From: an uncultured Cellulomonadaceae bacterium
GTDB taxonomy: Bacteria > Actinomycetota > Actinomycetes > Actinomycetales > Cellulomonadaceae
Direction: 5' to 3'
NCBI GenBank assembly: GCA_947495165.1
Contig: CANLXM010000003.1
Span: 248,001 to 312,000 of the forward strand
Length of the DNA: 64,000 nt
Under the pieces are notes generated by a model that was not told the DNA's origin, did not search any database, and saw only the letters and a list, made by a program, of their open reading frames with translations. The position numbers were made by a program, and so were the translations under genes. This document shows, in pieces, positions 36,472 through 46,249 of the stretch. Every line of letters begins with the position of its first letter. Within the stretch, counting starts at the first letter, position 1.

Positions 36472-38279
36472 GCAGCGCCGCCGCCGGCACGCCCGGTCTG
36501 AGCCCCCGGCGTCAGAGCCTGGGCAGCACGGTCGTGAAGTGGGTCACCTCGACCGACCACAAGACGATCGGGTACATGTACCTGATCACCTCGTTCGTGT
36601 TCTTCTGCATCGGTGGCCTCATGGCCCTGGTCATCCGCGCCGAGCTCTTCGAGCCCGGGATCCAGCTCGTGCAGAGCAAGGAGCAGTACAACCAGCTGTT
36701 CACCATGCACGGCACGATCATGCTGCTGCTGTTCGCGACGCCGCTGTTCGCCGGGTTCGCCAACGTCATCGTGCCGATGCAGATCGGTGCCCCCGACGTC
36801 GCCTTCCCGCGGCTGAACATGTTCGCCTACTGGCTGTACCTGTTCGGCGGCCTCATCGCGTGCGCCGGGTTCTTCACCCCCCAGGGTGCTGCGTCGTTCG
36901 GGTGGTTCGCGTATGCGCCGCTCTCGAACACGACCTTCAGTCCGGGCCTCGGCGGCGACCTGTGGGTGTTCGGGCTCGCGATGACCGGCTTCGGCACGAT
37001 CCTCGGTGCAGTCAACTTCATCACCACGGTGATCACGATGCGCGCGCCCGGCATGACGATGTTCCGCATGCCGGTGTTCACCTGGGGCGCGCTGGTCACG
37101 TCGATCCTGGTGCTGATGGCGTTCCCGCCGCTCGCGGCCGCGCTGTTCGGCCTCGGCGCCGACCGTCGCCTCGGCGCGCAGATCTTCAACCCCGAGAACG
37201 GCGGAGCCCTGCTCTGGCAGCACCTGTTCTGGTTCTTCGGGCACCCCGAGGTCTACATCATCGCGCTGCCCTTCTTCGGCATCGTCACCGAGATCATCCC
37301 GGTCTTCAGCCGCAAGCCGCTGTTCGGCTACAAGGGCATGGTGTACGCGATCATCGCGATCGCAGCGCTGTCCGTGACGGTGTGGGCGCACCACATGTAC
37401 GTCACCGGCGCCGTGCTGCTGCCGTTCTTCGCGCTCATGACGATGCTCATCGCGGTGCCGACCGGTGTGAAGTTCTTCAACTGGATCGGCACGATGTGGC
37501 GAGGGAAGATCACCTTCGAGACGCCGATGCTCTGGTCGCTCGGCTTCCTCGTGACCTTCCTCTTCGGCGGCCTCACGGGCATCATCCTCTCGAGCCCCGC
37601 GCTCGACTTCCACCTCTCGGACTCCTACTTCGTCGTGGCGCACTTCCACTACGTGGTGTTCGGCACCGTGGTGTTCGCGATGTTCGCAGGCTTCTACTTC
37701 TGGTGGCCCAAGTTCACCGGGACGATGCTCAACGAGCGCCTCGGCAAGCTCCACTTCTGGATGCTGTTCTTCGGTTTCCACGCCACGTTCCTGATCCAGC
37801 ACTTCCTCGGCGTGCGCGGCATGCCCCGCCGCTACCCGGACTACATGGCGACCGAGGGCTTCACCTGGATGAACCAGGTCTCGACGGTCGGTTCGTTCCT
37901 GCTCGCGGCCTCGACGCTGCCGTTCATCTGGAACGTCTACGTGACCTGGCGGCGCGCGCCGCGCGTGACGGTCGACGACCCGTGGGGCTACGGCTCGTCG
38001 CTGGAGTGGGCGACGTCCTGCCCGCCGCCGCGGCACAACTTCGCCAGCCTCCCGCGCATCCGCTCGGAGCGCCCGGCGTTCGACCTGCACCACCCCGAGG
38101 TCGCGGCGATGGACCACATGGACCCGAACCCGAACCTCCTCGACCAGGTCCTCGGTGAGGCGGACCGCCGCGGCGAGCAGTCGCTGACGGCGGTTCGCGC
38201 TGGCAACAACGACGGTGAGCCCGAGAAGTCCGCCACCAAGATCATCGATCCGACGCGCGACCAGGAGGACCGGAAGTGA
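36468..38279 (+). CDS. ctaD: Cytochrome c oxidase subunit I (aa3)
   Basis: A 603-aa haem-copper catalytic subunit with twelve transmembrane helices. The low-spin haem a ligand lies in LFTMHGTIM, the CuB/active-site motif is FGHPEVYI with its His-Tyr crosslink, HH is in [10 protein letters not shown], and the haem a3/haem a pair is in VVAHFHYVV. After the last helix there is a hydrophilic C-terminal extension of about 75 residues, common in actinobacteria. Both ends overlap neighbours (ATGA with ctaC, GTGA with ctaF), so the three are one operon. Confidence 0.97.
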   Translation: MSSAAAGTPGLSPRRQSLGSTVVKWVTSTDHKTIGYMYLITSFVFFCIGGLMALVIRAELFEPGIQLVQSKEQYNQLFTMHGTIMLLLFATPLFAGFANVIVPMQIGAPDVAFPRLNMFAYWLYLFGGLIACAGFFTPQGAASFGWFAYAPLSNTTFSPGLGGDLWVFGLAMTGFGTILGAVNFITTVITMRAPGMTMFRMPVFTWGALVTSILVLMAFPPLAAALFGLGADRRLGAQIFNPENGGALLWQHLFWFFGHPEVYIIALPFFGIVTEIIPVFSRKPLFGYKGMVYAIIAIAALSVTVWAHHMYVTGAVLLPFFALMTMLIAVPTGVKFFNWIGTMWRGKITFETPMLWSLGFLVTFLFGGLTGIILSSPALDFHLSDSYFVVAHFHYVVFGTVVFAMFAGFYFWWPKFTGTMLNERLGKLHFWMLFFGFHATFLIQHFLGVRGMPRRYPDYMATEGFTWMNQVSTVGSFLLAASTLPFIWNVYVTWRRAPRVTVDDPWGYGSSLEWATSCPPPRHNFASLPRIRSERPAFDLHHPEVAAMDHMDPNPNLLDQVLGEADRRGEQSLTAVRAGNNDGEPEKSATKIIDPTRDQEDRK

Positions 38280-38674
38280 AGATCGAGACGCGGCTGTTCG
38301 TCTATATGGCGCCGTTCTTCGTGGTCGTCGCGGTGATCTACGGGTTCTGGAGCAGCTGGGAGCCGGTCGGCACCGCGTGCCTCCTGCTCGTCGGTGCGCT
38401 CGCCGCCATGATCGGCGCGTACCTCGCGATGACGGCCGCGCGCATCGACGCACGGCCCGAAGACGACCCGCACGGGGAGATCGAGCAGGGGGCCGGCGAC
38501 CAGGGCGTGTACTCGCCCTGGAGCTGGTGGCCCCTGGTGCTCGCCGGTACCGCGGCGATCTGCTTCCTCGGCCTGGCCGTCGGGTGGTGGGTGTTCTACA
38601 TCGGTGGCGCGCTGGCCGTGATCGGTCTCGTCGGTTGGGTGTTCGAGTACTCGCGGGGCGTGCACGCGCACTGA
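38276..38674 (+). CDS. ctaF: Cytochrome c oxidase subunit IV, actinobacterial
   Basis: A 132-aa protein with four hydrophobic segments. It starts [21 protein letters not shown] and contains the family motif [16 protein letters not shown]. CtaF is a small subunit of the actinobacterial aa3 oxidase and of the bc1-aa3 supercomplex. GTG 38276 overlaps the ctaD stop. A 16-bp terminator stem follows the stop codon. Confidence 0.95.
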   Translation: MKIETRLFVYMAPFFVVVAVIYGFWSSWEPVGTACLLLVGALAAMIGAYLAMTAARIDARPEDDPHGEIEQGAGDQGVYSPWSWWPLVLAGTAAICFLGLAVGWWVFYIGGALAVIGLVGWVFEYSRGVHAH

Positions 38675-38689
38675 CGCTCCGCAGATCGT

Positions 38690-38724
38690 CGAAGGGCCCC
38701 GACCACCATGGTCGGGGCCCTTCG
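38690..38724. terminator. Terminator of ctaCDF
   Basis: A perfect 16-bp stem, CGAAGGGCCCCGACCA (38690-38705) with its inverse at 38709-38724, loop CCA. It also serves the convergent small gene. Confidence 0.85.
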
Positions 38725-38742
38725 TCGATCGTGGTGGTCGCC

Positions 38743-38958
38743 TCAGGGCGCGTCGTCGACGCGCTCGAGGTGGACCGAGCCGTCCGCACCCACCACGCGG
38801 CGGAAGCCGGTGCGAAGCGTGGTGTCACGCTCGGCCTCGTCCGGCGACGCGGGCCGCACGGGCTCGACCGGATTACCCACCTGGGCGGGGCCGAGGAAGA
38901 TCGTCAGCTTCTCGGTCAGGGCCATGCCCCAGCCGCGCTTGCCGGCTCTGCTGCTCAC
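38743..38958 (-). CDS. Small conserved protein next to the oxidase genes
   Basis: A 71-aa protein starting SSRAGKRGWGMALTEKLTIF, then LGPAQVGNPVEPVRPASPDE and a C-terminal GSVHLERVDD. It is probably soluble and unstructured in its middle. Similar small proteins occur beside ctaD/ctaF in related actinobacteria, but the function is unknown. GTG 38958 has GGAGG eleven bases upstream. It may be an oxidase-associated factor, which is inference from position only. Confidence 0.7.
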   Translation of the reverse strand: MSSRAGKRGWGMALTEKLTIFLGPAQVGNPVEPVRPASPDEAERDTTLRTGFRRVVGADGSVHLERVDDAP

Positions 38959-39083
38959 GAGTCACAACCTCCAGGGCGCGGTGTCGAGGCCGCGCGGACG
39001 ACGTTCAGGTCAGTCTAGGGGCCCGTGAGCAACAGGGGGGCGTCTGCTGGCGGCCTCAGGCCCTGCCGCCGCCAGGCGGACGA

Positions 39084-39119
39084 CTGAGGGGCGCCCCGCC
39101 GTGGCGGGACGCCCCTCAG
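39084..39119 (-). terminator. Terminator of sodA
   Basis: CTGAGGGGCG (39084-39093) pairs with CGCCCCTCAG (39110-39119). An inner CCCGCC/GGCGGG pair with loop GT extends the stem, with one bulge on each side. Confidence 0.75.
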
Positions 39120-39136
39120 GACGGTGGCGCGGGGAG

Positions 39137-39763
39137 TCAGCCAGCGACGAGCAGACCAGCGGTCTGCGTGCGGGCACGCTCGAAGCGCGCCGTGACGTCG
39201 GCCCAGCTGACGATGTTCCAGAACGCCTTGACGTAGTCAGCCTTGACGTTGACGTAGTCGAGGTAGAAGGCGTGCTCCCACATGTCGAGCATGAGCAGCG
39301 GCGTCAGGCCCACGGGGACGTTGCCCTGCTGGTCGTAGAGCTGGACGATCACGGGACGGGCACCGATCGAGTCCCAGGCGAGGATGGACCAGCCCGAACC
39401 CTGGATGCCGAGGGCGTTCGCGGTGAAGTGGGCCTGGAACTTGTCGAACGAGCCGAAGAACTCGTCGATCGCTGCAGCGAGCTCACCGGTCGGCTTGTCG
39501 CCGCCCTCGGGGGAGAGGTTCTGCCAGAAGACCGAGTGGTTGATGTGACCGCCGAGGTTGAACGCGAGGTTCTTCTCGAGCAGGTTCACGGTCTCGAAGG
39601 CGCCGTTCTCCCGAGCCTCGGCCATCTTCTCGAGCGCCGTGTTGGCGCCGGCGACGTACGTCGCGTGGTGCTTGGAGTGGTGCAGCTCCATGATTCGCCC
39701 GGAGATGTGCGGGGCGAGTGCGGCGTAGTCGTAGGGAAGGTCGGGAAGGGTGTACTCAGCCAT
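39137..39763 (-). CDS. sodA: Superoxide dismutase, Mn/Fe type
   Basis: A 208-aa Mn/Fe superoxide dismutase. Metal ligands: His28 in [12 protein letters not shown], the histidine of [10 protein letters not shown], and Asp and His in [12 protein letters not shown]. The N-terminus [20 protein letters not shown] is the family start, and there is no signal peptide. ATG 39763 has GGAGG upstream. It sits between two respiratory operons, whose electron leakage it could counter. Metal preference cannot be decided safely by eye. Confidence 0.96.
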   Translation of the reverse strand: MAEYTLPDLPYDYAALAPHISGRIMELHHSKHHATYVAGANTALEKMAEARENGAFETVNLLEKNLAFNLGGHINHSVFWQNLSPEGGDKPTGELAAAIDEFFGSFDKFQAHFTANALGIQGSGWSILAWDSIGARPVIVQLYDQQGNVPVGLTPLLMLDMWEHAFYLDYVNVKADYVKAFWNIVSWADVTARFERARTQTAGLLVAG

Positions 39764-39809
39764 GCTGTGCCTCCATCGTCGTGGCGCCAGGCGCCGTGAT
39801 TTGGTGCGA

Positions 39810-39851
39810 TGACGGAGCCCCAGCACCCGGGAGGGCGCCAGGGCTCCGTCA
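39810..39851 (-). terminator. Terminator of the ctaE-qcrCAB operon
   Basis: TGACGGAGCCC (39810-39820) pairs with GGGCTCCGTCA (39841-39851) around a 20-base loop, 20 bases past the qcrB stop and upstream of sodA. Confidence 0.7.
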
Positions 39852-39871
39852 GTGACAACTCAACCGTGCGT

Positions 39872-41557
39872 TCAGTGATTCCGCTCGTCGGGACCGGAAG
39901 CGTCGCTGATCTCGGCGTGGGGCGAACCCTGGGCCGGAACCGCGTGGGACTCGTCGTGCGAGTGCGCGGCAGCGAGCTCGGCAGGCGTGACCGGCTCCAC
40001 GCGATCCTCGAAGAAGAACCGCGAGAGGCGCTGCGCACGCTTGTCCGCCTTGTAGCCCTTGCGGCGCACGCCGCGGGCGTCCTCGGGCGGGTCGATCTCC
40101 AGGGGCCGCTGGACGTCGTGGCCGACACGCAGCCAGCGCTCCTGCTCGTCGAGGGGCCGGTGCACCTCGATGTACTCCCCGTTGGCGAACCGGACGATGC
40201 GGCCGGTCTCGTGGCCGTGGAGCACGAGCTCGCGGTCCTTGCGCTGCAGGCTCAGGCAGATGCGCTTGGTCGCCCAGAACGCGATCACCGGGCCCACGAA
40301 GATGAGCACCCGGAACGCCCACGTGATCTGGTTGATCGACATCATGAAGTGCGTCGCGATCAGGTCGTTCGAGCCGGCGAGGACGAGGATGCCGAACGCC
40401 GTCAGGAACGCCATGCCGAGCGCGGTGCGCGTCGGCACGTTGCGCGGGCGGTCGAGGACGTGGTGCTCGCGCTTGTCGCGCGTCGCCGCGGCCTCGAGGA
40501 ACGGGTAGACGGCGAGGAACGTGAACAGCAGCCCAGGGATCACGACGCCCGGCACGAGGATGTTCCACGAGATGGTGAAGCCGAAGATCTCCGACTCCCA
40601 GCCGGGCATCAGGCGCAGGCCGCCCTCGAGGAACAGCATGTACCAGTCGGGCTGTGCGCCAGCGGAGACCGGCGAGGGGTCGTACGGACCGTAGTTCCAC
40701 ACGTTGTTGATCGCCATCGTGGCGCCCATGAGCGCCAGGACACCGAACACGATGAAGAAGAACCCGCCGGCCTTGGCCACGTACACGGGGAAGAGCGGGT
40801 AGCCGACGACGTTCTTGTCGCTGCGGCCGCCGCCCGGGTACTGCGTGTGCTTGTGCAGCACGACCATGAACAGGTGCAGGCCGACGAGCGCGAGGATCAG
40901 CGCCGGGATGAGCAGGATGTGCACGGTGAACAGGCGCGGGATGATCTGCTCGCCGGGGAACTCACCGCCGAACAGCGCGTAGGACGCGTACGACCCGATC
41001 ACCGGGATCGAGCGGGCCACGCCGTCGGCGATGCGCAGGCCGTTGCCGGAGAGCACGTCGTCGGGGAGCGAGTAGCCCGAGAACCCGGCGAGGAGGCCGA
41101 GGATCATCAGGGTGAAGCCCACGAGCCAGTTGAGCTCGCGCGGCTTGCGGAAGGCGCCGGTGAAGAACACGCGCATCATGTGCGCGACGATCGACGCCAT
41201 GAAGAGCAGTGCGGCCCAGTGGTGGATCTGCCGCATGAGCAGACCGCCGCGGACCTCGAAGGACATGTGCAGCGTCGAGGCGAAGGCCTCGGACATCTCC
41301 ACGCCCTGCATGCTCACGGGGAGCGCGTCCGTCGGGTAGGTGATCAGGCCCATGCTCGGGACGAAGAACATCGTCAGGAACGCGCCCGAGAGGATCAGGA
41401 CGACGAACGAGTAGAGCGCGATCTCACCGAGGAGGAACGACCAGTGGTCGGGGAAGACCTTGCGGGCGAACTCCTTGACGGCGGAGCCGACGCCCGTGCG
41501 CTGGTCGAGGAAGTCCGCGGCTGCTGCGCCGCGGGGCTGCTGCGTCGTGGTGCTCAC
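39872..41557 (-). CDS. qcrB: Cytochrome bc1 complex cytochrome b subunit
   Basis: A 561-aa cytochrome b of the actinobacterial menaquinol:cytochrome c reductase. Haem b histidines sit in RQIHHWAALLFMASIVAHMM and in FTVHILLIPALILALVGLHL. The Qo-site element PDWYMLFLEG corresponds to the PEWY motif. A C-terminal hydrophilic extension of about 120 residues follows the last helix and is typical of the actinobacterial supercomplex. The GTG start overlaps the qcrA stop (GTGA). It is the last gene of ctaE-qcrC-qcrA-qcrB. Confidence 0.96.
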   Translation of the reverse strand: MSTTTQQPRGAAAADFLDQRTGVGSAVKEFARKVFPDHWSFLLGEIALYSFVVLILSGAFLTMFFVPSMGLITYPTDALPVSMQGVEMSEAFASTLHMSFEVRGGLLMRQIHHWAALLFMASIVAHMMRVFFTGAFRKPRELNWLVGFTLMILGLLAGFSGYSLPDDVLSGNGLRIADGVARSIPVIGSYASYALFGGEFPGEQIIPRLFTVHILLIPALILALVGLHLFMVVLHKHTQYPGGGRSDKNVVGYPLFPVYVAKAGGFFFIVFGVLALMGATMAINNVWNYGPYDPSPVSAGAQPDWYMLFLEGGLRLMPGWESEIFGFTISWNILVPGVVIPGLLFTFLAVYPFLEAAATRDKREHHVLDRPRNVPTRTALGMAFLTAFGILVLAGSNDLIATHFMMSINQITWAFRVLIFVGPVIAFWATKRICLSLQRKDRELVLHGHETGRIVRFANGEYIEVHRPLDEQERWLRVGHDVQRPLEIDPPEDARGVRRKGYKADKRAQRLSRFFFEDRVEPVTPAELAAAHSHDESHAVPAQGSPHAEISDASGPDERNH

Positions 41558-42594
41558 TTGAGGCGCTCCCAATAGCTCGGGCCGACCGGCTCGTCGAAGT
41601 CTGCCTGGGCGACGAGGTAGCCCTCGTCGTCCACGGTGATGGGCAGCTGCGGCAGCGGGCGGTTCGCAGGGCCGAAGACGACCTTGGCGCCGTCAGCGAC
41701 GTCGAAGGTGGACTGGTGGCACGGGCACAGCAGGTGGTGCGTCTGCTGCTCGTAGAGGGCCACCGGGCAGCCGACGTGCGTGCAGATCTTCGAGTACGCG
41801 ACGATGCCGTTGTAGTGCCAGTCCTTGGTCTTCTCGGTCGTCTTGAGCTCGCGCTCGTCGATCCGGACGAGGAGGACGATCGACTTCGCCTTCTCCTCCA
41901 TCCAGTGCTCGTGCTTGCGCAGGCCGTCGGGGATGACGTGGAACACGGACCCGATCGTGACGTCGGAGGCCTTGATGGGCCGGCCGGAGGGGTCCTGCGC
42001 GAGGCGGGTGCCCTTGCTCCAGATGGTGTGGCGGAACTTCGAGACCTTCCAGTCGCCGCCGAGGTTGCCGACCAGCGGCACGGCGATCGTCAGGGGGAAG
42101 AGCGCCAGGGCGGAGATCATCGCGCCCTTGAGCACGCCGCGTCGGCCGATGCCGGAGTCGCGCACGCCGTCGTTGAGCGCCTGGACCGCGGCGACGCGGT
42201 CCTCCTCCGAGCTCGCGACAGGCTTGCGCTTCTCGGAGACCTCGTGGTCGGACATCAGCGTCTTGGCCCAGTGGACCGCGGCGAAGCCGATGCCGAAGAG
42301 GCTGAGCGTCATGCCCAGGCCGAGGCCGAGGTTCGCGGCCTTCACGGTCGAGGGGTCCTCGGTCAGGGGCAGCGCGACGTAGGCGACGATCGTCCCGATC
42401 GCACCGAGGATCGACAGCACGAACAGGATGATGACCGTGCGCTCGGCGCGCTTGGCGGCGCGCGGGTCCGTGTCCGTGGAGCGCAGCCGGTGCTCCGGCA
42501 TGCCGGGGTCGGCGAAGCGCTCCGGGTGGGTCGTGAGGTCGGTCCCGGGGTTGCCGGAAGCGACGACGTCGTTCGGGTTCTCAGGGGTGGTCAC
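41554..42594 (-). CDS. qcrA: Cytochrome bc1 complex Rieske iron-sulfur subunit
   Basis: A 346-aa Rieske protein of the actinobacterial type with three transmembrane segments (about 53-75, 88-110 and 155-177). The 2Fe-2S ligands are Cys271/His273 (CTHVGC) and Cys290/His293 (CPCHQS), with the disulfide partners Cys276 and Cys292. A twin-arginine motif RRGVLKGA (151-158) precedes the third segment, matching the reported dual Sec/Tat assembly of the Streptomyces Rieske protein. The GTG start overlaps the qcrC stop (GTGA). Confidence 0.96.
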   Translation of the reverse strand: MTTPENPNDVVASGNPGTDLTTHPERFADPGMPEHRLRSTDTDPRAAKRAERTVIILFVLSILGAIGTIVAYVALPLTEDPSTVKAANLGLGLGMTLSLFGIGFAAVHWAKTLMSDHEVSEKRKPVASSEEDRVAAVQALNDGVRDSGIGRRGVLKGAMISALALFPLTIAVPLVGNLGGDWKVSKFRHTIWSKGTRLAQDPSGRPIKASDVTIGSVFHVIPDGLRKHEHWMEEKAKSIVLLVRIDERELKTTEKTKDWHYNGIVAYSKICTHVGCPVALYEQQTHHLLCPCHQSTFDVADGAKVVFGPANRPLPQLPITVDDEGYLVAQADFDEPVGPSYWERLK

Positions 42595-43370
42595 GAGGAC
42601 TTGGCTCCGATCCAGACAGAAGCGGCGATCAGCAGGCCGAGACCGACGACGAAGACCCACAGGCCCTCGCTGACGGGGCCGAGCGAGCCGAGCGTGAGCC
42701 CGCCGACCGATCCTTCGCGCTGCTCAGCGAGGAACGCGATCACGTCGCGCTTCTCCTCGGGGGTCAGGTTGGCGTCGTTGAAGACGGGCATCGCCTGCGG
42801 GCCCGTGGCCATCGCCTCGTACAGGGCCGTGGGGGTGGTGTCCCAGAGTGCCGGAGCGTACTTGCCCTCGGTCAGCGCACCGCCGGCACCGACCGCGTTG
42901 TGGCACATCGCGCAGTTGGTGCGGAAGAGTGCGGCACCGTTGGCCGAGTTGCCGAGCGCGGGGTCGACCATCTCGGCCGTCGGGATGGAGGGCCCGGCGC
43001 CGAGCGTCGCGACGTACGCAGCGAGCTGGAGCGTCTGCTCCTCGTCGAACTGCGGCGGCTTCGCCATCGCCTGGGGCCCGCTCATCTGCATCGGCATGCG
43101 GCCGGTGCTGACCTGGAAGTGCACCGCCGCGCTGCCCACGCCGACGAGCGACGGGCCGTCCTGGGTCCCGGTCGCGCCGGGGCCGTGGCAGGTCGCACAG
43201 TTGGCCTCGAAGAGCTGCTTGCCCTTGGCCACGTCGTCTTCGGTCATGGTCTCGGCGTTGGCTGTGGCGGGGGCCACGGCGGCGTAAGCGCCGCCCATGG
43301 CCAGGAGCGCCAGGAACAGCAGCACGACCGGTGCCAGCCTGTGGTGCCGGCGGGCGGCGAGTGCCTTCAC
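42591..43370 (-). CDS. qcrC: Cytochrome bc1 complex dihaem cytochrome c subunit
   Basis: A 259-aa dihaem cytochrome cc. A signal/anchor segment (about 11-35) is followed by two c-type domains with CATCH at 58-62 and CAMCH at 153-157, and a C-terminal transmembrane helix (about 233-253). The two haems let QcrC pass electrons directly to CtaC without a soluble cytochrome c. GTG 43370 has GAGG upstream. It lies 77 bases after ctaE and shares its operon with qcrA and qcrB. Confidence 0.96.
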   Translation of the reverse strand: MKALAARRHHRLAPVVLLFLALLAMGGAYAAVAPATANAETMTEDDVAKGKQLFEANCATCHGPGATGTQDGPSLVGVGSAAVHFQVSTGRMPMQMSGPQAMAKPPQFDEEQTLQLAAYVATLGAGPSIPTAEMVDPALGNSANGAALFRTNCAMCHNAVGAGGALTEGKYAPALWDTTPTALYEAMATGPQAMPVFNDANLTPEEKRDVIAFLAEQREGSVGGLTLGSLGPVSEGLWVFVVGLGLLIAASVWIGAKSS

Positions 43371-43447
43371 GGGATGATCCTCGTCTCGCGTCTCGGGTGT
43401 CGGTGGAGCGGGGGTGGAGCAGGGGTGGACGCTGTGCGCCCGGTGCG

Positions 43448-44089
43448 TCAGCGCAGGACGTAGACGACGATGAACAGCGCGATCCACACGACGTCGACGA
43501 AGTGCCAGTAGTACGACGTGACGATCGCCGTGGTGGCCTCGTGATGGCCGAACTTCTTGGCCGCGAACGACCGGCCCAGTACGAACAGGAAGGCGACGAG
43601 CCCGCCGATGACGTGCAGGGCGTGGAAACCGGTGGTGATGTAGAAGACCGACCCGTAGGGGCTCGAGGAGATCGTGACCCCGTGCTGGACGAGCTCTGCG
43701 TACTCGTACGCCTGTCCGGCGACGAAGACCGCGCCCATGATGAACGTGAGCGTCATCCACTCGTTCATGCCCCAGCGGGACACCTGGAAGATCGATCCGG
43801 ACCGCGTCGGCTGGAAGCGCTCCGCGGCCCAGACGCCCATCTGGCAGGTCACCGAGGACAGCACCAGGACGGTCGTGTTCGCCAGCGCGAACCAGAACGC
43901 CAGGTTGTCCGAGTGGCTGGACCACTCCTGGGCGGGCATCACGGAGCGGTGCGTGAAGTACATCGCGAAGAGCCCCGCGAAGAACATGAGCTCGCTCGCG
44001 AGCCACACGATGGTGCCCACGGACACCGGGTTCGGGCGGTTCACGCTTGCGTGCGTAGGTGTGCTGGTCGCAGCCGTTGCAGTCGTCAC
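43448..44089 (-). CDS. ctaE: Cytochrome c oxidase subunit III (aa3)
   Basis: A 213-aa subunit III with five transmembrane helices. Family parts: [21 protein letters not shown], the helix with [28 protein letters not shown] and the last helix [19 protein letters not shown] prefer GTG 44089 because a CATAAT -10 box lies seven bases upstream. An ATG at 44098, giving three more residues, overlaps that box and has no Shine-Dalgarno. It is the first gene of ctaE-qcrC-qcrA-qcrB, which joins oxidase and bc1 genes as in other actinobacteria. Confidence 0.94.
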   Translation of the reverse strand: MTTATAATSTPTHASVNRPNPVSVGTIVWLASELMFFAGLFAMYFTHRSVMPAQEWSSHSDNLAFWFALANTTVLVLSSVTCQMGVWAAERFQPTRSGSIFQVSRWGMNEWMTLTFIMGAVFVAGQAYEYAELVQHGVTISSSPYGSVFYITTGFHALHVIGGLVAFLFVLGRSFAAKKFGHHEATTAIVTSYYWHFVDVVWIALFIVVYVLR

Positions 44090-44096
44090 GAGTGCC

Positions 44097-44102
44097 ATTA
44101 TG
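44097..44102 (-). promoter_or_regulatory. -10 box of ctaE-qcrCAB
   Basis: CATAAT on the minus strand, seven bases before GTG 44089. It would make ctaE leaderless and rules against the ATG at 44098, which lies within it. Confidence 0.45.
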
Positions 44103-44340
44103 GCCGAACCGACGGCCGTTCGGGGCCAAAGACCCATGCCCCGCGTGGCAACGTGCCTCACAATCGGCGTCGGCCCTGATCGCGATCCGCAGAACCATGC
44201 GGGAACGGCGGGATTCCGCCACTCTTTCGTGACGAGTTCACCAATATTGTCAGTCGGCGCGCGGGTCGTTTCGCCGCCGCCCAGCGCTGCGTGACAAGAT
44301 CGTGCGAGCAGGCACCTCCCGACCAGCGAAGGCGATGACG

Positions 44341-44778
44341 ATGTCCCTCACGCACCACGACGCGACCGCTCCCGACGAGGGCGCCCGGCCCGGTCCTCGC
44401 ATCCTGCTGCACAGCGACGACCCGACCGTGCGGGAGCGCGTGCGCACCGCCGTCGGGCCTCGTCTGGCCGTCGGGGCGCCGGAGATCGTGTGGCACGAGG
44501 CCGCGACGCACGCGGGCGTGATGGACATGGCCGACATCGCCTCGTTCGACCTCGTTATCCTCGACGGCGAGGCGGACAAGTCCGGGGGGATGGGCCTGTG
44601 CCGTCAGATGAAGGACGAGGTGTACGGGTGCCCGCCCGTCGTCGTGCTCACGGGGCGGCCCCAGGATGCCTGGCTCGCCTCGTGGTCGCTCGCCGACGCG
44701 ACGGTGTCGCGGCCCCTCGACGCGATCGAGGTGCAGCGCACGGTGGCTCAGCAGCTGGGTGCCGTCCGTCCGCACTGA
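44341..44778 (+). CDS. Receiver-domain-like protein without output domain
   Basis: A 145-aa protein resembling a response-regulator receiver. The acidic pair is in [12 protein letters not shown], the phosphoacceptor-like Asp75 in [14 protein letters not shown], the Thr in [11 protein letters not shown], and the cis-proline region [10 protein letters not shown] has Arg124 where active receivers have lysine. There is no DNA-binding or other output domain. It resembles receiver-like proteins next to trpD in other actinobacteria. ATG 44341 has GAAGG eight bases upstream; ATG 44335 is too close to that site. Whether it is phosphorylated is unknown. Confidence 0.8.
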   Translation: MSLTHHDATAPDEGARPGPRILLHSDDPTVRERVRTAVGPRLAVGAPEIVWHEAATHAGVMDMADIASFDLVILDGEADKSGGMGLCRQMKDEVYGCPPVVVLTGRPQDAWLASWSLADATVSRPLDAIEVQRTVAQQLGAVRPH

Positions 44779-44791
44779 CAAGGAGCTCACC

Positions 44792-45850
44792 GTGGACATG
44801 ACCTGGCCTGACCTGCTGAGCGCGCTCGTCGCACGGCGCGACCTCACCCGCGAGCAGACGTCGTGGGCGATGGACCAGGTGATGCAGGGATCCGTGTCTC
44901 CGGTGACGCTCGCCGCCTTCCTCGTCGCGCTGCGGACCAAGGGCCAGACCGTCGACGAGCTCACGGGCCTCGCGGACGCGATGGTGTCCCACGCCGTCCC
45001 GCTGCCCCGGGTCGCGGGCGGGCCCGAGCGCGCACCGGTCGACATCGTCGGCACCGGCGGCGACCGCGCCCACACGGTGAACGTCTCCACCATGGCGTCG
45101 GTCGTCATCGCGGGGGCAGGGGTGCCCGTGATCAAGCACGGCAACCGGGCGGCCTCGTCGTCGTCCGGCTCGGCCGACGTGCTCGAGGCTCTCGGCATCC
45201 GGCTCGACCATGCGCCGCGCGAGGTGGCGCGCATCTACGCCGAGGCGGGCATCACCTTCTGCTTCGCGCAGACGTTCCACCCCTCGATGCGGCACGCCGC
45301 CGTGGCGCGTCGTGAGCTCGGGATCGCGACGGCGTTCAACTTCCTCGGCCCGCTCACCAACCCTGCGGCGCCGCGAGCGACGGCGGTCGGGTGTGCCGAC
45401 CTCGCGATGGCTCCGCTCATGGCGGGCGTCTTCGCGTCGCGCGGGACCTCGGCGCTGGTCTTCCGGGGCGCGGACGGGCTGGACGAGCTCGCGGGCACCG
45501 GCCCGGCGCGTGTCTGGGAGGTCCGTGACGGCACGGTGGCGGAGCACGAGCTGGACCTCGCCGGCGAGCTCGGCCTCGCGCGGATCACCGTCGCGGACCT
45601 TCGGGGCGCGTCGGCGGAGCACAACGCGGACGTGGCGCGTCGGCTGTTCGACGGTGAGGACGGACCGGTCCGCGAGACCGTCCAGCTCAACGCGGCCGCT
45701 GCGCTCGTCGCGGACGCGTCGCTCCCGGGCACGGCCGACGGGAGCCTCGTCGAGCGCCTGCGCGCGGGCTATGGCCACGCCGAGCAGGCGATCGCGTCCG
45801 GGGCCGCTGCGCACGCCCTGGCGCGGTGGGCGCAGGCGTCCGCGCGCTGA
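44792..45850 (+). CDS. trpD: Anthranilate phosphoribosyltransferase
   Basis: A 352-aa enzyme of tryptophan synthesis, joining anthranilate and PRPP. Signatures: [16 protein letters not shown] (PRPP diphosphate loop), [20 protein letters not shown] and [14 protein letters not shown] 44792 has AAGGAG six bases upstream; ATG 44798 is an alternative. It is 13 bases after the receiver-like gene and may be cotranscribed. No other trp gene is nearby, as is usual for this locus in actinobacteria. Confidence 0.96.
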   Translation: MDMTWPDLLSALVARRDLTREQTSWAMDQVMQGSVSPVTLAAFLVALRTKGQTVDELTGLADAMVSHAVPLPRVAGGPERAPVDIVGTGGDRAHTVNVSTMASVVIAGAGVPVIKHGNRAASSSSGSADVLEALGIRLDHAPREVARIYAEAGITFCFAQTFHPSMRHAAVARRELGIATAFNFLGPLTNPAAPRATAVGCADLAMAPLMAGVFASRGTSALVFRGADGLDELAGTGPARVWEVRDGTVAEHELDLAGELGLARITVADLRGASAEHNADVARRLFDGEDGPVRETVQLNAAAALVADASLPGTADGSLVERLRAGYGHAEQAIASGAAAHALARWAQASAR

Positions 45851-45922
45851 TCCCGGCAGCCTGCTGAGCGCGGACGATCGTCCGGACGGCGCAGCGTCGT
45901 GCCGACCGGGCGGCCCGGCGGC

Positions 45923-46204
45923 CTAGTCGCCGAGGCCGAGGTCGAACGCCTGGTCGAGGTCCGCGGGGGAGTAGGTGCGGAACGCCAGGTTGGTCTGCGT
46001 GCGCAGGATCCCCGGGATCTTGTTGATGCCGTCGGCGATCACCGAGGCCAGGTCCTCATGGTCCTGGACCCGGACGATCGCGATGAGGTCCGTGTCGCCG
46101 GTGACCGAGTAGACCTCGCTCACCCCAGGGATCGCGGTCACGGCCCCGGCGACCTCGGGGATCTGCGCCGGAGTCGCGTCGATCATGACGATGGCGGTGA
46201 GCAT
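45923..46204 (-). CDS. Stand-alone Lrp/AsnC ligand-binding (RAM) domain protein
   Basis: A 93-aa protein consisting only of the AsnC-type ligand-binding domain (LTAIVMIDATPAQIPEVAGA; VYSVTGDTDLIAIVRV; GILRTQTNLAFRTYS), with no helix-turn-helix. In full Lrp-type regulators this domain binds amino acids and oligomerises. A stand-alone form could modulate another regulator or an enzyme, and the partner is unknown. ATG 46204 has GGAGG eight bases upstream. It lies 45 bases after the exonuclease gene. Confidence 0.9.
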   Translation of the reverse strand: MLTAIVMIDATPAQIPEVAGAVTAIPGVSEVYSVTGDTDLIAIVRVQDHEDLASVIADGINKIPGILRTQTNLAFRTYSPADLDQAFDLGLGD

Positions 46205-46249
46205 CTCAGGTCCTCCCAGCGGCGGCGGGTGCCGGCCTCGCAGCAGATC

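Noticed and set aside
45871..45884. Palindrome CGGACGATCGTCCG between trpD and the AsnC-type gene as a terminator
   Set aside because: It has only five pairs if a 4-base loop is allowed, so it is too weak for a hairpin. It could be a protein site, but nothing else supports that.
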